This document shows, piece by piece, positions 33,255 to 44,703 of a DNA stretch of 64,000 bases (position 1 is its first letter; each line of letters opens with the position of its first letter). The notes under the pieces were generated by a model, which was not told the DNA's origin, searched no databases, and worked only from the letters and a program-made list of their open reading frames with translations. Position numbers and translations under genes: made by a program. Location: assembly GCA_007922225.1 (NCBI GenBank), contig ML679989.1:19241570-19305569 (forward strand). Direction: 5' to 3'. The DNA comes from Emydura subglobosa (taxonomy: Eukaryota; Chordata; Testudines; Chelidae).

Positions 33255-34768
33255 TTAAAGCATGTTGGACTTCAAAAACATGAGTTTGTTCATGTCTTCT
33301 GGACTGAGCAGCCGCCTCCTTTTGATTAAGAGGGCCTGCTCACACATATTGACACATTCACTTCTGGCACCGACAGCAGGTACTGCTAAGAGCCAAAAGG
33401 CCAGCTTGGCTAGTTTCGTATGCTTTTGGGTAACACACGACCAGTACTGAAATAGATCAGGGGTGGCCTGGAAGAGGGGTTCTTGCAAATAATCGTAGAC
33501 TTCGTTTTTCCCAAACTGGTCATCTTCCTGAGCTGGTGGGGTCTCACCTGCTGCCCGTGGTTTCTTGGTAGATGGTTCAAATTCTGGTTCTTCTGCCCAG
33601 GACTCTTTCACTTCGTTGATCAATTCACAGACCTTACCAATGATCTCTTCATGCTGGTATGGTGGCACTGGCCGCAGCTTCTGCTGAGGGTCCAAGATCA
33701 TGGCGACTTTGTGTGCAGAGTGAACTTTGAAGTTCTCCTTCAGTGCCTCCAGGAAGAGGTGGCAGAGTTTGCTGACTATGCCAGCATCATTGGCTTTGGA
33801 AGTGAACAGTTTCTCCAGTTTCACATAGGTGGGCAATACCAGCTGCAGGGTGGGCCGGCTCTCATTACTCAGTTCAATCACCGCTTGTTTCACTGGCGCC
33901 AAAATGGCTGCCAGGTTGCTGAGAAGATGTTTGTTCAGGTTTTGGATGAGGTTCATCTTCTTGGCTCTGCTGTAGAACTCACATATCTGCTCATAACGCT
34001 CATGGACAAGCAGGAGAGAGTCAGTCACTGAATTCCAGCAGGGTGGGGGAGACGTCTCCTCCAGGGAGCCAAAGGTCTCCTTTGAGAGGCCCGTGGATCC
34101 TGCCAAATCTTCACAGACATTCAGGAGCTCAATGACTTCGTGCATGTTGCGAGCCTGTAGTGTTCGCTTGTTCAGCACACTCTGCACTACTGAATTCAAG
34201 GCACAGGCTGAACAACGCAAGCACATGCCTGCCTTGGAGAAAGCAGAGGAGTTGACTTTGCAGTCCGTGACGTACACTGTCCTGATTTCCGACATCACAA
34301 ACTCAGACATCACGTTCTGCACCCAGTGGTGGATAAAATCACCATTGTCTCGGATATCCACGCCCTTAATTCCCAGGACATAACTCTTGATGTGGTTGCC
34401 TTCAGCCTGAAAAGCTGTCAGGATGTAGCAGGAATCAGGGCCAACGCTCTGAGAGTGGCAAGTGACTCCTATGCCTAAGCAGGCATTGCTGCCCAGGGCA
34501 CAGGTGACTTTCACTTTCACTTGGTTGTACATCCGAGGCAAATGCTTCAGAGCCAGTGTGTTGAAGTTGCCAAGGATTTCAGTGACAGAGAAAGCACCAT
34601 AGCGAGCGCCACTATCCACCAAGGTCTGTGCCAACTTGATGAATTCCTTCCCGCTCACCACACTCAGAGATCCGAGATCGGCACACATCACCCGCAGCAA
34701 CCTTTCAGCAATGTTCTGCCGCTCCTTCTCTGGGATTGCACTGTTTGCGACTGAACCACTTGCAGATG
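33255..34768 (-). CDS. ZNF618: ZNF618, last coding exon (hAT-derived half)
   Basis: Last coding exon: acceptor gtttttctgcag, 504 codons with TAA at 33257-33255, entering in phase 1. It encodes the C-terminal half of ZNF618, a nuclear zinc-finger protein reported to partner UHRF2 and 5-hydroxymethylcytosine. The segment descends from a hAT transposase. Visible marks are IPEKERQNIAERLLRVM at the start, VYVTDC at about 34280-34263 (a transposase-fold Asp region), RCSACALNSVV where hAT proteins usually show C-x-A-H-x-L-N, KVAMILDPQQKLRP, and a hATC dimerisation end at 33455-33258 (LAKLAFWLLAVPAVGARSE, LLSPEDMNKLMFLKSN). One Ser-rich acidic insert (EPEFEPSTKKPR) looks like an unstructured linker. 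The frame is intact and the match to the mammalian protein, from memory, is very close. Confidence 0.95.
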
Positions 34769-36032
34769 CTGCAGAAAAACAGACAAGAAGAAAGGAACTT
34801 GTCAGGATCATTCCTTCTACACACAGCACAGGGACAATGTCAGAATCTCTCCTCTGTGAGTGACCAAGCAGAGTATGGCAAGTACAGATCCATTCCTGAA
34901 CCTAGGATTTCCAGTGGGCCTCCATCCTAAAGTGCTTCTAGATTCAGGCTGTCCCTGCTGATCCAATGATGGACTTTTTCTCTTGCTTACAGCAGAGAGG
35001 AGCTTGTCAGCATGTTTTCCCTGATTCAGTAACAGAAGCACAGCAAATGTGGATTATGCAGAATTCAGCTGCAGTGGTGGCCTTGGGCTGCTGTTCCCTG
35101 TCCCACCCTAGAGACCTCTCTGTTCCAGGAGTTGTCTAATTAAATGGTAATCAAGTATGCCACTGGTTTATAGTGCATCAGGGTTAGCAGTGAGGTCTTT
35201 GATTCCCTTGGCATGCATGGTAGGTTGTGCTTCCCATTCTCCTTCTAATATTAATTTCTTTCTGGTTTTAGAATTCAGGACTCACGTTAGCATCAAATTA
35301 TTTTAATAAGAGCTGCATCTGTCCATCTTTTGTATGCACAAGAAGTCTGGCTTTGGTGTTGAAGCCTGTGCAGTTTAAGGTTTTCTTTCTCCTTCCCCAG
35401 CTCTAGTCTATTTTTCGTGAATGCTGCTGGGCTTTATTATTGTTTCTGCCATTTTTGGCCACACCACAGTACACAAAATATTAGTTTTTTAACGCATCTT
35501 GTTTCCCCAGGGAAGCTCAGCTTAGGTATTTTAGCACCGCTGGTTTTTTGTTTGTTAAATACACCCATTTCCCACGCGGGTTGTGACTGAAGCACAAGAT
35601 CATGTGACTGGCCCAAGGTCTTGTAGTGAATCAGTGGTTGTTAGCTGCCAATCCCTGACAGTAACTCTCAGGTGATGCCTAGTGGCACGATCTCTTTCCC
35701 TATGGCAAGGAAATCCAACCTCAGATCAGAAGTTACAGCTCCCATCAAGATTAATCTTGTTAATTAGTTCAGAGACAGGAGCTCTGTCTTAGCTTTTTTC
35801 CTACTGTGGCTACGTTTTCATCACCTCCTCTGGAATTTCCAGATGTCCTCTGCACACTATGGCACCTGAGAGCTAATGTGATTAGGTGAGAAAAAATACA
35901 TCAGAAAAGCACTATCGACAGTTGTGGGGCCCGGGCTTCAACCTGCCTGAAGAACTGCTTTGACCCCCCCAGGTGTAGAGCCATTGGTTCAATGCCTACA
36001 GATAAATGTAATGAGAAAACACTGCTACATAC
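34769..36032 (-). other. ZNF618: ZNF618 intron with MIR
   Basis: Intron between the 102-bp exon and the last exon. A MIR relic lies at about 35555-35670; otherwise nothing is recognised. Confidence 0.6.
35555..35670 (-). mobile_element. MIR/CORE-SINE relic
   Basis: Antisense MIR core: 'gtgactggcccaaggtcttg' followed by 'agtgaatcagtgg'. Short and decayed. Confidence 0.5.
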
Positions 36033-36134
36033 TATTATTGGCACTGTTTCTTTGGAGCTGTGGTTTCCACTTTTCTTCCACAACAGTCAGAGGTGATCTG
36101 GGCTGGTTAGAGGCAATATTGTTCTCATTGTCAG
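36033..36134 (-). CDS. ZNF618: ZNF618, 102-bp exon after the C2H2 finger
   Basis: A small exon missed by ordinary frame scans. On the minus strand the acceptor is tgtgccccacag and the donor AATAATA|gtatgt; it is phase 1 at both ends (34 codons). It encodes ADNENNIASNQPRSP, then VVEEKWKPQLQRNSANN. That links the finger exon (ending ...MQSHA) to the last exon (T)SASGSVANS. The split codons join as G|CT (Ala) and A|CA (Thr). The segment is polar and probably a flexible linker. Because it is a whole number of codons and symmetrical it could be skipped without a frame change. Confidence 0.88.
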
Positions 36135-36564
36135 CTGTGGGGCACAAACAAGAATGCGTTAATCACAGGCGTGAGGGGGCATTTCCCCAAGATATTGAGG
36201 GAGAGACACACACAGCCAGCCATGTGCCAGGACGGTTCGTGGGACTACGAGAAATGACGACTCCCCACAAGACAGCAGGAGAAGAGAGTTGAACAAAAGG
36301 GGAAACAATCTCCATTTACTACTTAGCAGTTGCTTTTGTTTTCTGGAATTAGTGTGACACCCATCTATTACCTTTGCTGTGGCTTTTTATAAATATTTTA
36401 CCAACAGTAGAAAACATTATTATTATAAAGCTTGAAAACAACCAATTCTCATGTGGTTTCCAGTTGGGGTTTCCCAGCTCTTGTTTGAGGACCTAGGGGG
36501 CCCTCCTGAAAGGATTACAGCTAAGATGGCTGCCACAGCACTCTGACCCCATTCCTGTGTAACA

Positions 36565-36665
36565 CTGCACCACTGGGTGGGTTATCAGCAGTGGGAAGCG
36601 AACCTGGGACCTCTGGATATTAATGCAAGGGCTAGTGCCTGAGCGAAAAGGGCCAGGCTGATATA
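36565..36665 (-). mobile_element. tRNA-derived SINE candidate
   Basis: On the minus strand, 'ccaggttcgcttccc' resembles a polymerase III B box, preceded by 'ctcaggcactagcccttgc'. The pattern 'gggaagcgaacctgggacc' on the plus strand is typical of antisense tRNA-like SINEs in turtles (recollection). Confidence 0.4.
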
Positions 36666-38989
36666 TCCGGCTGGCTCAGCAACCTCTAGGTGGCCTAGCC
36701 ACCATGAGAGAGGGGTCAGGGTGAGGAGAGAAGGAACTAAAAACCGCTGCTGGGGCTCCTGCATGGGTTGATCTGGACAAACAGTCCACTGGACCACTCC
36801 CAAGCCTGGGTTGCAGAGCCTGCAGTGAGTTAATGGGGGAAGGGCAGCCTGGAAGCTGGGGGACAGACACACACCTTGTCTGGTGCTGCACTGGCAACGC
36901 ACAGGACCAGCATCCCACTGGGTCTCATTTCCAGAGGACTCAGGAAATGGTTGCAAAGGGAACCGGAACACAGCCTGGCAAACTAAGCCATAGCAGCAGA
37001 TCAGGGATTGGGTGTGGGCTTGTTGCGGGTCCCTCAACATGTTTGAGGGAGGCAAAGCTTTACGTGGTGTGCCCAGAATGGAGAGTCCAGTATCTGGAGA
37101 GCACCGATGCCATGCTCCAAGACGGCATGGCAGTCAGCTGGAAGGAAGCTACCACGTCAGGTGTCTGGGGTGGGGTGTGGGTGCAGGGCAGAAAGGGTAA
37201 GCAGGAGGACCTGCATGATACGCTAGGAATCAGAAATGACGGGTTTTTCCTCAAGGTTTGTCTATTCTAACTGCTCCATAGCTAACACCAGAAATGGCAT
37301 TAACGCTGCATATTTACTGGCAGGTCTATGAGATATTAATTTTGTTCCATTAAGGCCCATTGACACGTCAGCCTTCTTCTGGTCTTGTATTTCCTTTATC
37401 TAGTTCATAATAGCAGGGGATTTATTATGTGCAATTATCCACTGGAGTTCAATACGGAGTTAATAAGATTTGTGCATTTCAGTTTCATCCTCCTTATCAG
37501 TCAGGCTGTGAACTATATAGATCATGGTTCTTTAATTTCTCTTCATGCCTCCAATCCTTTAATCCAGGTTCAGCCTAGTCCTCCTTTTTATTTGTTAGCA
37601 CTAGATTGCAGAAAAGGCATTATATGGTAGCACTCGACCTGAACAAAGTACCCTAAAGGGAGTGAAAGCTGGATATTGTACGCTGTAATTACAGAACAAA
37701 TTCCTTTGCCTTGTATTCCCCGATTCTAGTTCTGCATCTCAGCCTCCAATTTACATTCTAATTGCTTCTTCCCATTGTGTAGCTATAATCTCCCCTAATT
37801 ACCCTGTTAGCCTTCAGAGTCACTGACGTGCCAACAAGCCCCTGCTCTTACTCCTCGGGGCTAGCAGCATGTTCCTGGACTTCAGTCACTTGTGCAAGAG
37901 GGACCAATGGACTCATCATTTGTAGCGGAAAGAGATGAGACATTTACTACCAACGTTACAAAAAGACCTTAGAAATGAAAGTTAAACTGGATTTCTGCCT
38001 GCTTTGGCAACGAATGCAAGGTTATACCAGTGTGCATGGTTATACCAGATCCCGTACGCCTCGGGGCAATATGCTACTACTAGTGGCACAGTTACACTGT
38101 ACTTGACAAACAACAGTTATGCCAGATTCCTCAGTACAGCTGAGGAAGTGGGTACCTGGTGTCAGCACAAGCCGTGTTGTGTGTCACTGATTATGCAATG
38201 AATTCATTCAACAGTATAGTGAAGCGTCCCTGCCATCCAGAGTGCAGGGGTGCAGAACAGACACACCTGCAACCACCTTTGTTCCTCGGTTGTGCAGATC
38301 TCCACCCTGAATGCATGATTATAGGATCTCTCTCAATAACTGCAGTCATGTTTCAACCACTGCTCTGGTTGGTTACAACCTTCAGAAACTGACACACCAA
38401 TAAACAGAGCTGCTTTTAGTTCTGACACCCTCCTGCCTGTCCCTCACTTAAACCCAGATAATACAGACGATGTGATTCATACCAAGCGATTATTACTTTT
38501 AGCAGGAAATGAGAGGAAAGACTAATTCTCCCTCCAGGGGGAGGAGAGCTAACATGTCATGGTGCAACAGGCTCCACAAGAAGATCCAAAACAGGCAGAA
38601 AGCAGGTGCAAGGGGCAGACATTAGATGAGGGTTAAGTTAGGTTATAGGCTGGGGAGAGTGTTACATTATCTGTGGACGGCACGTTCTGAGGGCTGCAGC
38701 CAGTCACATCACTGTCATTTATAGGTGTCTAGAGGGCAGGGTGAGGTGGCAGAGGGCACAGCAGAGTAAGAATACCTGTTAACACAGCTGTAGCCTGAGC
38801 TAATAATGCACATGCCACAGGATATACGTAAATGAGGCCAGTGGTTTATTAGCCCAGAATACGGAATGGGGAAAAAAGGAAAAGTCATTTTCCTGAGCTA
38901 CTTACTCACATTTGGCCTTCAAACTGCCATTTCTCCCTCACTGCATGTCCCTATCCATCCCTCATCCCTCCTTATCCATTCGCCCTTCC

Positions 38990-39480
38990 CACTCCCAGTG
39001 GCCTACCGCGGCTCTCCGGCACCTGGGGGCCAATATATGTATTTGCACCCCCTGTTAGTGGCAGTGCCCCCCCGGAGGGGAGTCTGTAGGTCCTCCCCAC
39101 CCCCGCTGTGGGGGTGGCGGGTGTAGCATACTGAGGGGGCCATGCCCCTGGGTGCTGGCCTGGGGGGGGCTCTGGCCGGGTCCTTGGAGGAGGAGCTGCT
39201 CCCCAGTGACATCCCTGGTGGCTGCGCCGACCCGGCCTGCGGCTCATTTTTTGCGCCCAGCATGGGGTCGGAGAGGTTAGGAGGCGGAGGGGCCGGTCAC
39301 AAACTCGGCCGGCCAGAGTTTTTGGCACTACTCCTTGTCGGCAGGGCCGCCAGGGATGTGTGCGGGGGAGCGGTTCCTCTGAGGAGGGCCCAGCCAGTGC
39401 CCCACAGGCCAGCATCCGAGGCCCTGGCCCCGTCTCCTTGGTACACTACTGCCCAGTCCACCGGTCAGTCAGGGATGTTC
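38990..39480. other. GC-rich, CpG-containing island in a ZNF618 intron
   Basis: A sharp rise in GC and CpG against AT-rich flanks (for example 'gctgcgccgacccggcctgc' near 39220). Overlapping frames on both strands stay open because stops are rare in such sequence. It could be an intragenic CpG island or an unrecognised GC-rich insert. No coding family is recognised. Confidence 0.4.
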
Positions 39481-39571
39481 CCCAGCGTCACTGCAGTCAC
39501 TCTTTATTTACACTGTATTCCAAGTGGAAGGGAAGGAGGAGATTCTCCCAGTGCAAACACACAAGGTAAGT

Positions 39572-39873
39572 ACTAGAGCTGGTCGAAAACCTTAGACGGA
39601 AGGCTTTTCTGTTGGAGAAATGCAGTTCCAAAGGTGAAACACTTCACAGAAGTGAGTCAATTTCAGCCAAGTTTAATTTTAGGAGGGAAAAATGTGGACA
39701 ATGTCAAAAGGTCCCTTTCTGACTTTTTCGAACATTTTGATTAACTCAACATGGATTTTTTCCTAGAACGGTCTTTCATGGAGAATACAGAAATTTCAGT
39801 TTGTTTCTATAGAAAAAAGTCAAACGTGGATTTCTTCATGAAATGGACTTTCCATCCTCCGCACAGCTCTAGT
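39572..39873. mobile_element. short DNA transposon with actagagctg ends
   Basis: Perfect 10-bp terminal inverted repeats: actagagctg at 39572-39581 and cagctctagt at 39864-39873. The body is AT-rich with 'tttttcgaacattttg' and 'aaattt' phrases typical of such elements. No coding sequence. Confidence 0.7.
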
Positions 39874-40323
39874 CAATACAAACGTGACAGGAACTGTGGG
39901 ACAAAAGATAATGACCCCAACTGGACAAGGATCATTTTAGCCCCAACAAGAGAAGTGACTGATTAGTGCTAATGACATGAGTGTTAGGTGGAGACTGTAG
40001 GGATAAATGAGACAGGAGAGATTTAATTCAATGTGCTCCGTGCAAATGCCATGCACACTTTCAATCTTCCTTTGAAAAGTGACCTCAGATATGCACACAA
40101 TCAGTTATCTGAGAGCCTGATATATTTCTGGAGCTACTGCCTTGTGCTCCACTATGTCTCTCAACTTTTTTCTGCAGATAAGAAGTTAAATTACTGGCAC
40201 TTTGGAAAGTGTAAACATAGGAAGCTCTATGGACACATGGGATCACTGTGAGGAAATGGTGCAGAATTTAACTCTCTGCTTTATCTAAAGTCATTAAAAA
40301 AAAATCAGAAGTGCCCGGCTTAC

Positions 40324-40401
40324 CTGCATGGGACTGCATGTGTTCCAGAAGATTGTTATAAAACTGAAACTGGATTCCACAAGCTCCACAGGTGTAAGGT
40401 T
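40324..40401 (-). CDS. ZNF618: ZNF618, C2H2 zinc-finger exon
   Basis: A 78-bp exon (26 codons, phase 1 both sides): acceptor tctcccaaacag, donor CATGCAG|gtaagc. It encodes (E)PYTCGACGIQFQFYNNLL then EHMQSHA, a full C2H2 finger C-x2-C-x12-H-x3-H. This is the last finger of ZNF618 before the hAT-derived half. The split codon G|AA gives Glu when joined to the preceding exon at 59346-59429. As a symmetrical exon it could be skipped, giving an isoform without this finger. The neighbouring intron upstream is 18.9 kb. Confidence 0.93.
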
Positions 40402-40567
40402 CTGTTTGGGAGAGATCAGAAGAGTCACACAGTGTGTGTAGAGAAACAGGACGTGCACATTTCATAATGGAACACTGTTGTGCCTTACAGCCCAAGCCAG
40501 AAGACCTGCTCACTTTACAGTGATTACTCATGGGAATAAAGGTTTGCAGAATTAATTCCATAGTAGG

Positions 40568-40755
40568 CAATAGGCCCTGATTCAGGATAGCACTTAAGCA
40601 CGTGAATACTTCCTGAATTATGGCCTTAGGCGCTAAACCTGCAGACATTTATGCTTGTGCTTAACTTCAGCCACATGAGAAGTCCCCTAGAAGTCAGCGT
40701 GACTACTACTAAAGTTAAGCACAGGCAGAAATGCTTGCAAGACGAGGGCTTTAGT
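40568..40755. repeat. palindromic 'cttaagcacgtg' repeat
   Basis: Starts 'ccctgattcaggatagcacttaagcac', and later 'tttatgcttgtgcttaactt' is mirrored by 'aagttaagcacaggcag'. The element is largely one imperfect palindrome. Similar palindromic DNA elements are familiar from turtle genomes (recollection). Confidence 0.55.
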
Positions 40756-42589
40756 CTGGGTACACACACTTTCTTTTTTTTAGTTCCTCTCTAGTGTTTT
40801 TTGTCTGTAACTGAATTTAATTTTAAATGCAGTTTTGTCATTTCCAGCCTCTGCCTCCTGTCCTGAGAAAGACTGGGCCAGAGGGACGGGCAGTGCGTTG
40901 AGGGCGCTGGAGGCAGGAGCTGAGAGTTTGGCATCAGGCTGTGACAAATCCTGCTCCCCAGAAGCTGGGACTAGTAGGAGTGTTGTGTGGGCAAGTGAAT
41001 ATTAGCTTTCTGGCCACCAGTCAAGATCAGACCAGGGCGGGTGATTTCCACTGGGCAGTGGGCACAGCAGCTCTGAGCTGCTAGGGTGGGCAGAAGGTCT
41101 GAGCAGAGCATCACAGCCAAGGTGCCAGTCAGAGAAGAGGGACGGAAACGCTGTTAAAACGATTTCTTTAGTCAGCCTGAATGTGCATACAGAACTCATA
41201 GTGTGACCACTAATGAGCCGAATGCTAGTTTATTTCCAGTCAGACAAGGAGGAGTAAACTGAAAACTCTATTGTTCACTGAGCTGACGTACAAGTGTATT
41301 TTCAGTTGCTTGGTTTTAATAATAGAGCTAGTCACTGTGCACTGACCATAAGATGTGATATTAAGACACCATGTATGGCAATGGAGTCACTGAAGGAGTC
41401 AATGTTGCAATTTAATTCTTTACCTTCATATACACCAGCACATTTGCACTATTAGTCTGTGCTGTTACACTTCACAACAGTAGCTTGGATACAGTATGTG
41501 CATATAAGTGACTCTTATGGACTCTCTCCGGCATACACAGAGAATTACTCAGTACAATCATATACTACAGATGTTTATCTACACTTGTAGAGGAAAAGTA
41601 TGTTATTACATTCTATTATTGAGAAATACCACTGCAGATTGCATACGCACAAGGGAATTAGTAAGCATCTCAAAAGGTCTAGAACACTCACTTTCCATGC
41701 TTAATTAATGTGCCTACAACCCTGCAATTCGTCCCCCTCAGATAGTGAAGAACAGAAATTAGAACAGAGCTGTATACGGTGGTAGAGTGAAAATCAACAA
41801 GGACCCTGGCACAGAAACCTAGGAAGCTGAGGCATTGAAAAACAACCCACTTCAGCGAACCCTCCTGCAGAAACAATAGACAAAATCTCTATCCAATTGA
41901 AATGAGGGGAATACTGAGGCTGCTCTAACTCAGCTCAGCATCTTATTTAATTTGACATAATTCCCAGATTTCTATCATGTACTGACACATTTTTGTTATG
42001 GTGTGGAAGTTTGGAAATACTATAAATAAATCAAAATAGTTGAAAGGGAAAAGCAAGAGGTTTTGGCAGCTGAATACAATGCATTTAGGGGTTTTGGCAC
42101 TTGAGATGGAGTGGGAAGCTGTTTGGGAATGCGGGAAAGACATATGGGCTGAATGTTTCTAGTAAAATGATCAGTAGTGAAATAGTTAACAGCAACTTGT
42201 AAACTATCACTAGGTTTCAGACTCAACATGATTAACATGAATGGGGCAATTCACAATACTCAGAGCTTATTTCAGGCTGCTGACAGAGTCAGGAAGACAG
42301 AACTGCATACGTTTATATTTGGTTCATATTCTGAATGTTTTCTTCACTATTAAAAAGTACCATAAAATTGAAAAAGTTGAAATTCTGCTGCTTGAATCTG
42401 TATCAAGGGGTGAATTCTGTGGCAAATTCTGCTGATTCATGGAATATACAGGGTCCTGAATATACACGCTCAAAAAACCCATCCCTCCCCTCTGCCCCAA
42501 ACTCAGAGATACAGGACATCTTCCTGGGAAGTACAGCAAAATAAAAGAGCATAAATCAATTATATTAAATCTAGTACTGTAACACTGTG

Positions 42590-42865
42590 TTTCTCTTCTG
42601 GTTTATTTCCTTCTTCCATTTCTTTATCCTCTTCTTTTCTCTTTCCAAGCTGATCTCATCCCACTCGACTCCACACCATTTTCTTCTTTCTTCTGTTGTT
42701 TCTCTTTTTAAATTCTATACTTTTCTATTTTAAAAAAGCATCTTCCTTCTCCTAGTTCTCCCTGCCCATTGTTATCTACCTCTTTCTTTTTCTCTTGCTA
42801 CCTTTTATTCCCTTTTCTCTGCTCCTTTGCTAATCTCTCCCCACTCCCCACCCTTCATGCTGTCC
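42590..42865. repeat. polypyrimidine-rich tract
   Basis: About 275 bases of strongly C/T-rich sequence on the plus strand (for example 'tttcttctttcttctg'), directly before the CR1 copy at 42935. Purine-rich on the ZNF618 transcript. Confidence 0.75.
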
Positions 42866-42934
42866 TTTGGGTTCCATGTGCTCTCCATCTATTTCTGAGA
42901 CCTCTGGATTTATACTGACAAAGTAAGGCCATAG

Positions 42935-44703
42935 CTAGATATCTTAGATGCCTGAACACATGTGCAAGAGGCACAGAAACAAGTAGGAAGAACTGGAAGT
43001 CCTGGCACAGTCAAGGAACTATGATGTGACTGGAATAACCGACTTGCTGGGGTAACTCACACGACTGCAGCACTGTCATGGATGGGTATAAACTGTTCAG
43101 GAAGGACAGGCAGGGGAGAAAAGGTAGAGGAGTTGCACTGTATGTAAGAGAGCACTACGACTGCTCAGAGCTCCAGTAAGAAACTGGAGAAAAGCCTGTT
43201 GAGAGTCTCTGGATTAAGTTTAAGAGGTGAGAACAACAAGGGCGATGTCATCATGGACGTCTGCTATAGACCACCAGACCAGGAGATGAGGCAGACAGAG
43301 GCTTTTTTCAGACAACTAATGGAAGTTTCCAGATCACAGGCCCGGGTTCTCATGGGGGACTTCAATCACCCTGACATCTGCAGGGAGAACAATACAGCAG
43401 AGCACAGACAATCCAGGAAGTTTTTGGAAAGTGTTGGGGACAACTTCCTGGGTGCAAGTGCAGGAGGAATCAACTAGGGGCCATGCTGCTCTTGACCTGC
43501 TGCTCACAAACAGGGAAGATTTGGTAGGGGAAGTAGAAGTGGGTGGCAACCTAGGCAGCAGTGACCATGAGATGATCGAGTTCAGGATCCTGACAAAAGG
43601 AAGAAAGGAGAACATCAGGATACGGACCATGGACTTCAGAAAAGCAGACTGACTCCCTCAGGGAGCTGATGGGCAGGACCCCCTGGGAGGCTAATATGAG
43701 GGGGAAAGGATTCCAAGAGAACTGTGTATATTTTAAAGAAACCTTATTGACGGTGCAGGAACAAACCATCCCAATGTGCAGAAAGAACAGCAAATATATG
43801 GCAGGTGACCAGTTTGGCTTAGCAGAGAAATCTTCAGTGAGCTTAAACACAAAAAGGAAGCTTTCAAGAAGTGGAAGCTTGGACAGATGACAAGGGAGGA
43901 GTATAAAAATACTGCTCGAGCATGCAGGGGTGAAATCAGGAAGGCCAAAGCACAGTCAGAGTTGCAGCTAGCAAGGGACGTGAAGGGTAACAACAAGGGT
44001 TTGACACGTCTGTTAGTAACAACACAAATGTCAGGGAAAGAGTGGGCCCCTTAAAGAATGGGGAAGGCAACCTAGTGACAGATGATGTGGAAAAAGGTGA
44101 GGTACTCAATGCTTTTTTTGCCTCAGTCTTCCCAGACAAGGTCAGCTCCCAGACTACAGCACTGGGCAGCACAGAATGGGGAGGAGGGAGCAGCCCTCAG
44201 TGCTGAAAGAACAGGTTCAGGACTCTATGGAAAAGTGGACATGCACAAGTCCATGGGACCGGATGCAATGCATCTGAGGGTGCTGAGGTAGTTGGCTGAC
44301 GTGATTGTAGAGCCTTTGGCCATTATCTCTGAAAACTTGTGGTGATTGGGGGAGGTCCCAGATGATTGGGAAAAGGCAAATATAGTGTACATCTTTAAAA
44401 AAGGAGAAAAGGAGGATTCGGGGAACTCCAGGCCAGTCAGCCTCACCTCAGTCCCCAGAAAAATCACGGAGCAGGCACTTGGAGGAGAGGAAGGTGATCA
44501 GGAGCAATCAGCATGGATTCACCAAGGGCAAGTCATGCCTGACCAACCTGATTGCCTTCTATGATGAGGTGACTGGCTCTGTGGATGTGAGGAAAGCAGT
44601 GGACATGATATACCTTGACTTTAGCAAAGCTTTTGATACGGTCTCCCACAGTATCCTTGCCAGAAAGTTAAAGAAGTATGGGTTGGATGAATGGATTATT
44701 AGC
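42935..44703 (+). mobile_element. CR1 LINE, endonuclease and N-terminal RT part
   Basis: CR1 ORF2 in sense orientation (antisense to ZNF618). Recognisable: [27 protein letters not shown], the endonuclease box with CYRPPDQ and [11 protein letters not shown] (about 43262-43381), then MGPDAMHLRVLR, the RT block [31 protein letters not shown] and [13 protein letters not shown]. It stops near 44703 just before the catalytic YADD/FADD box, and no CR1 tail follows. The frame has several breaks. Confidence 0.88.

Larger units (their letters stand above)
36135..40323 (-). other. ZNF618: ZNF618 intron with SINE and GC-rich island
   Basis: Intron of 4.2 kb. It holds a tRNA-like SINE candidate (36565-36665), a GC-rich stretch (38990-39480) and a 302-bp inverted-repeat element (39572-39873). 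Between these I see no gene. The frames near 36585-37270 lack recognisable features. Confidence 0.55.

Noticed and set aside
33483..34031. 182-residue open frame opposite the ZNF618 last exon
   Set aside because: It is the antisense shadow of strongly conserved coding sequence.
39142..39576. 144-residue open frame in the GC-rich island
   Set aside because: Glycine/alanine/leucine-rich composition expected from GC-rich DNA; a comparable frame is open on the other strand; no domain.
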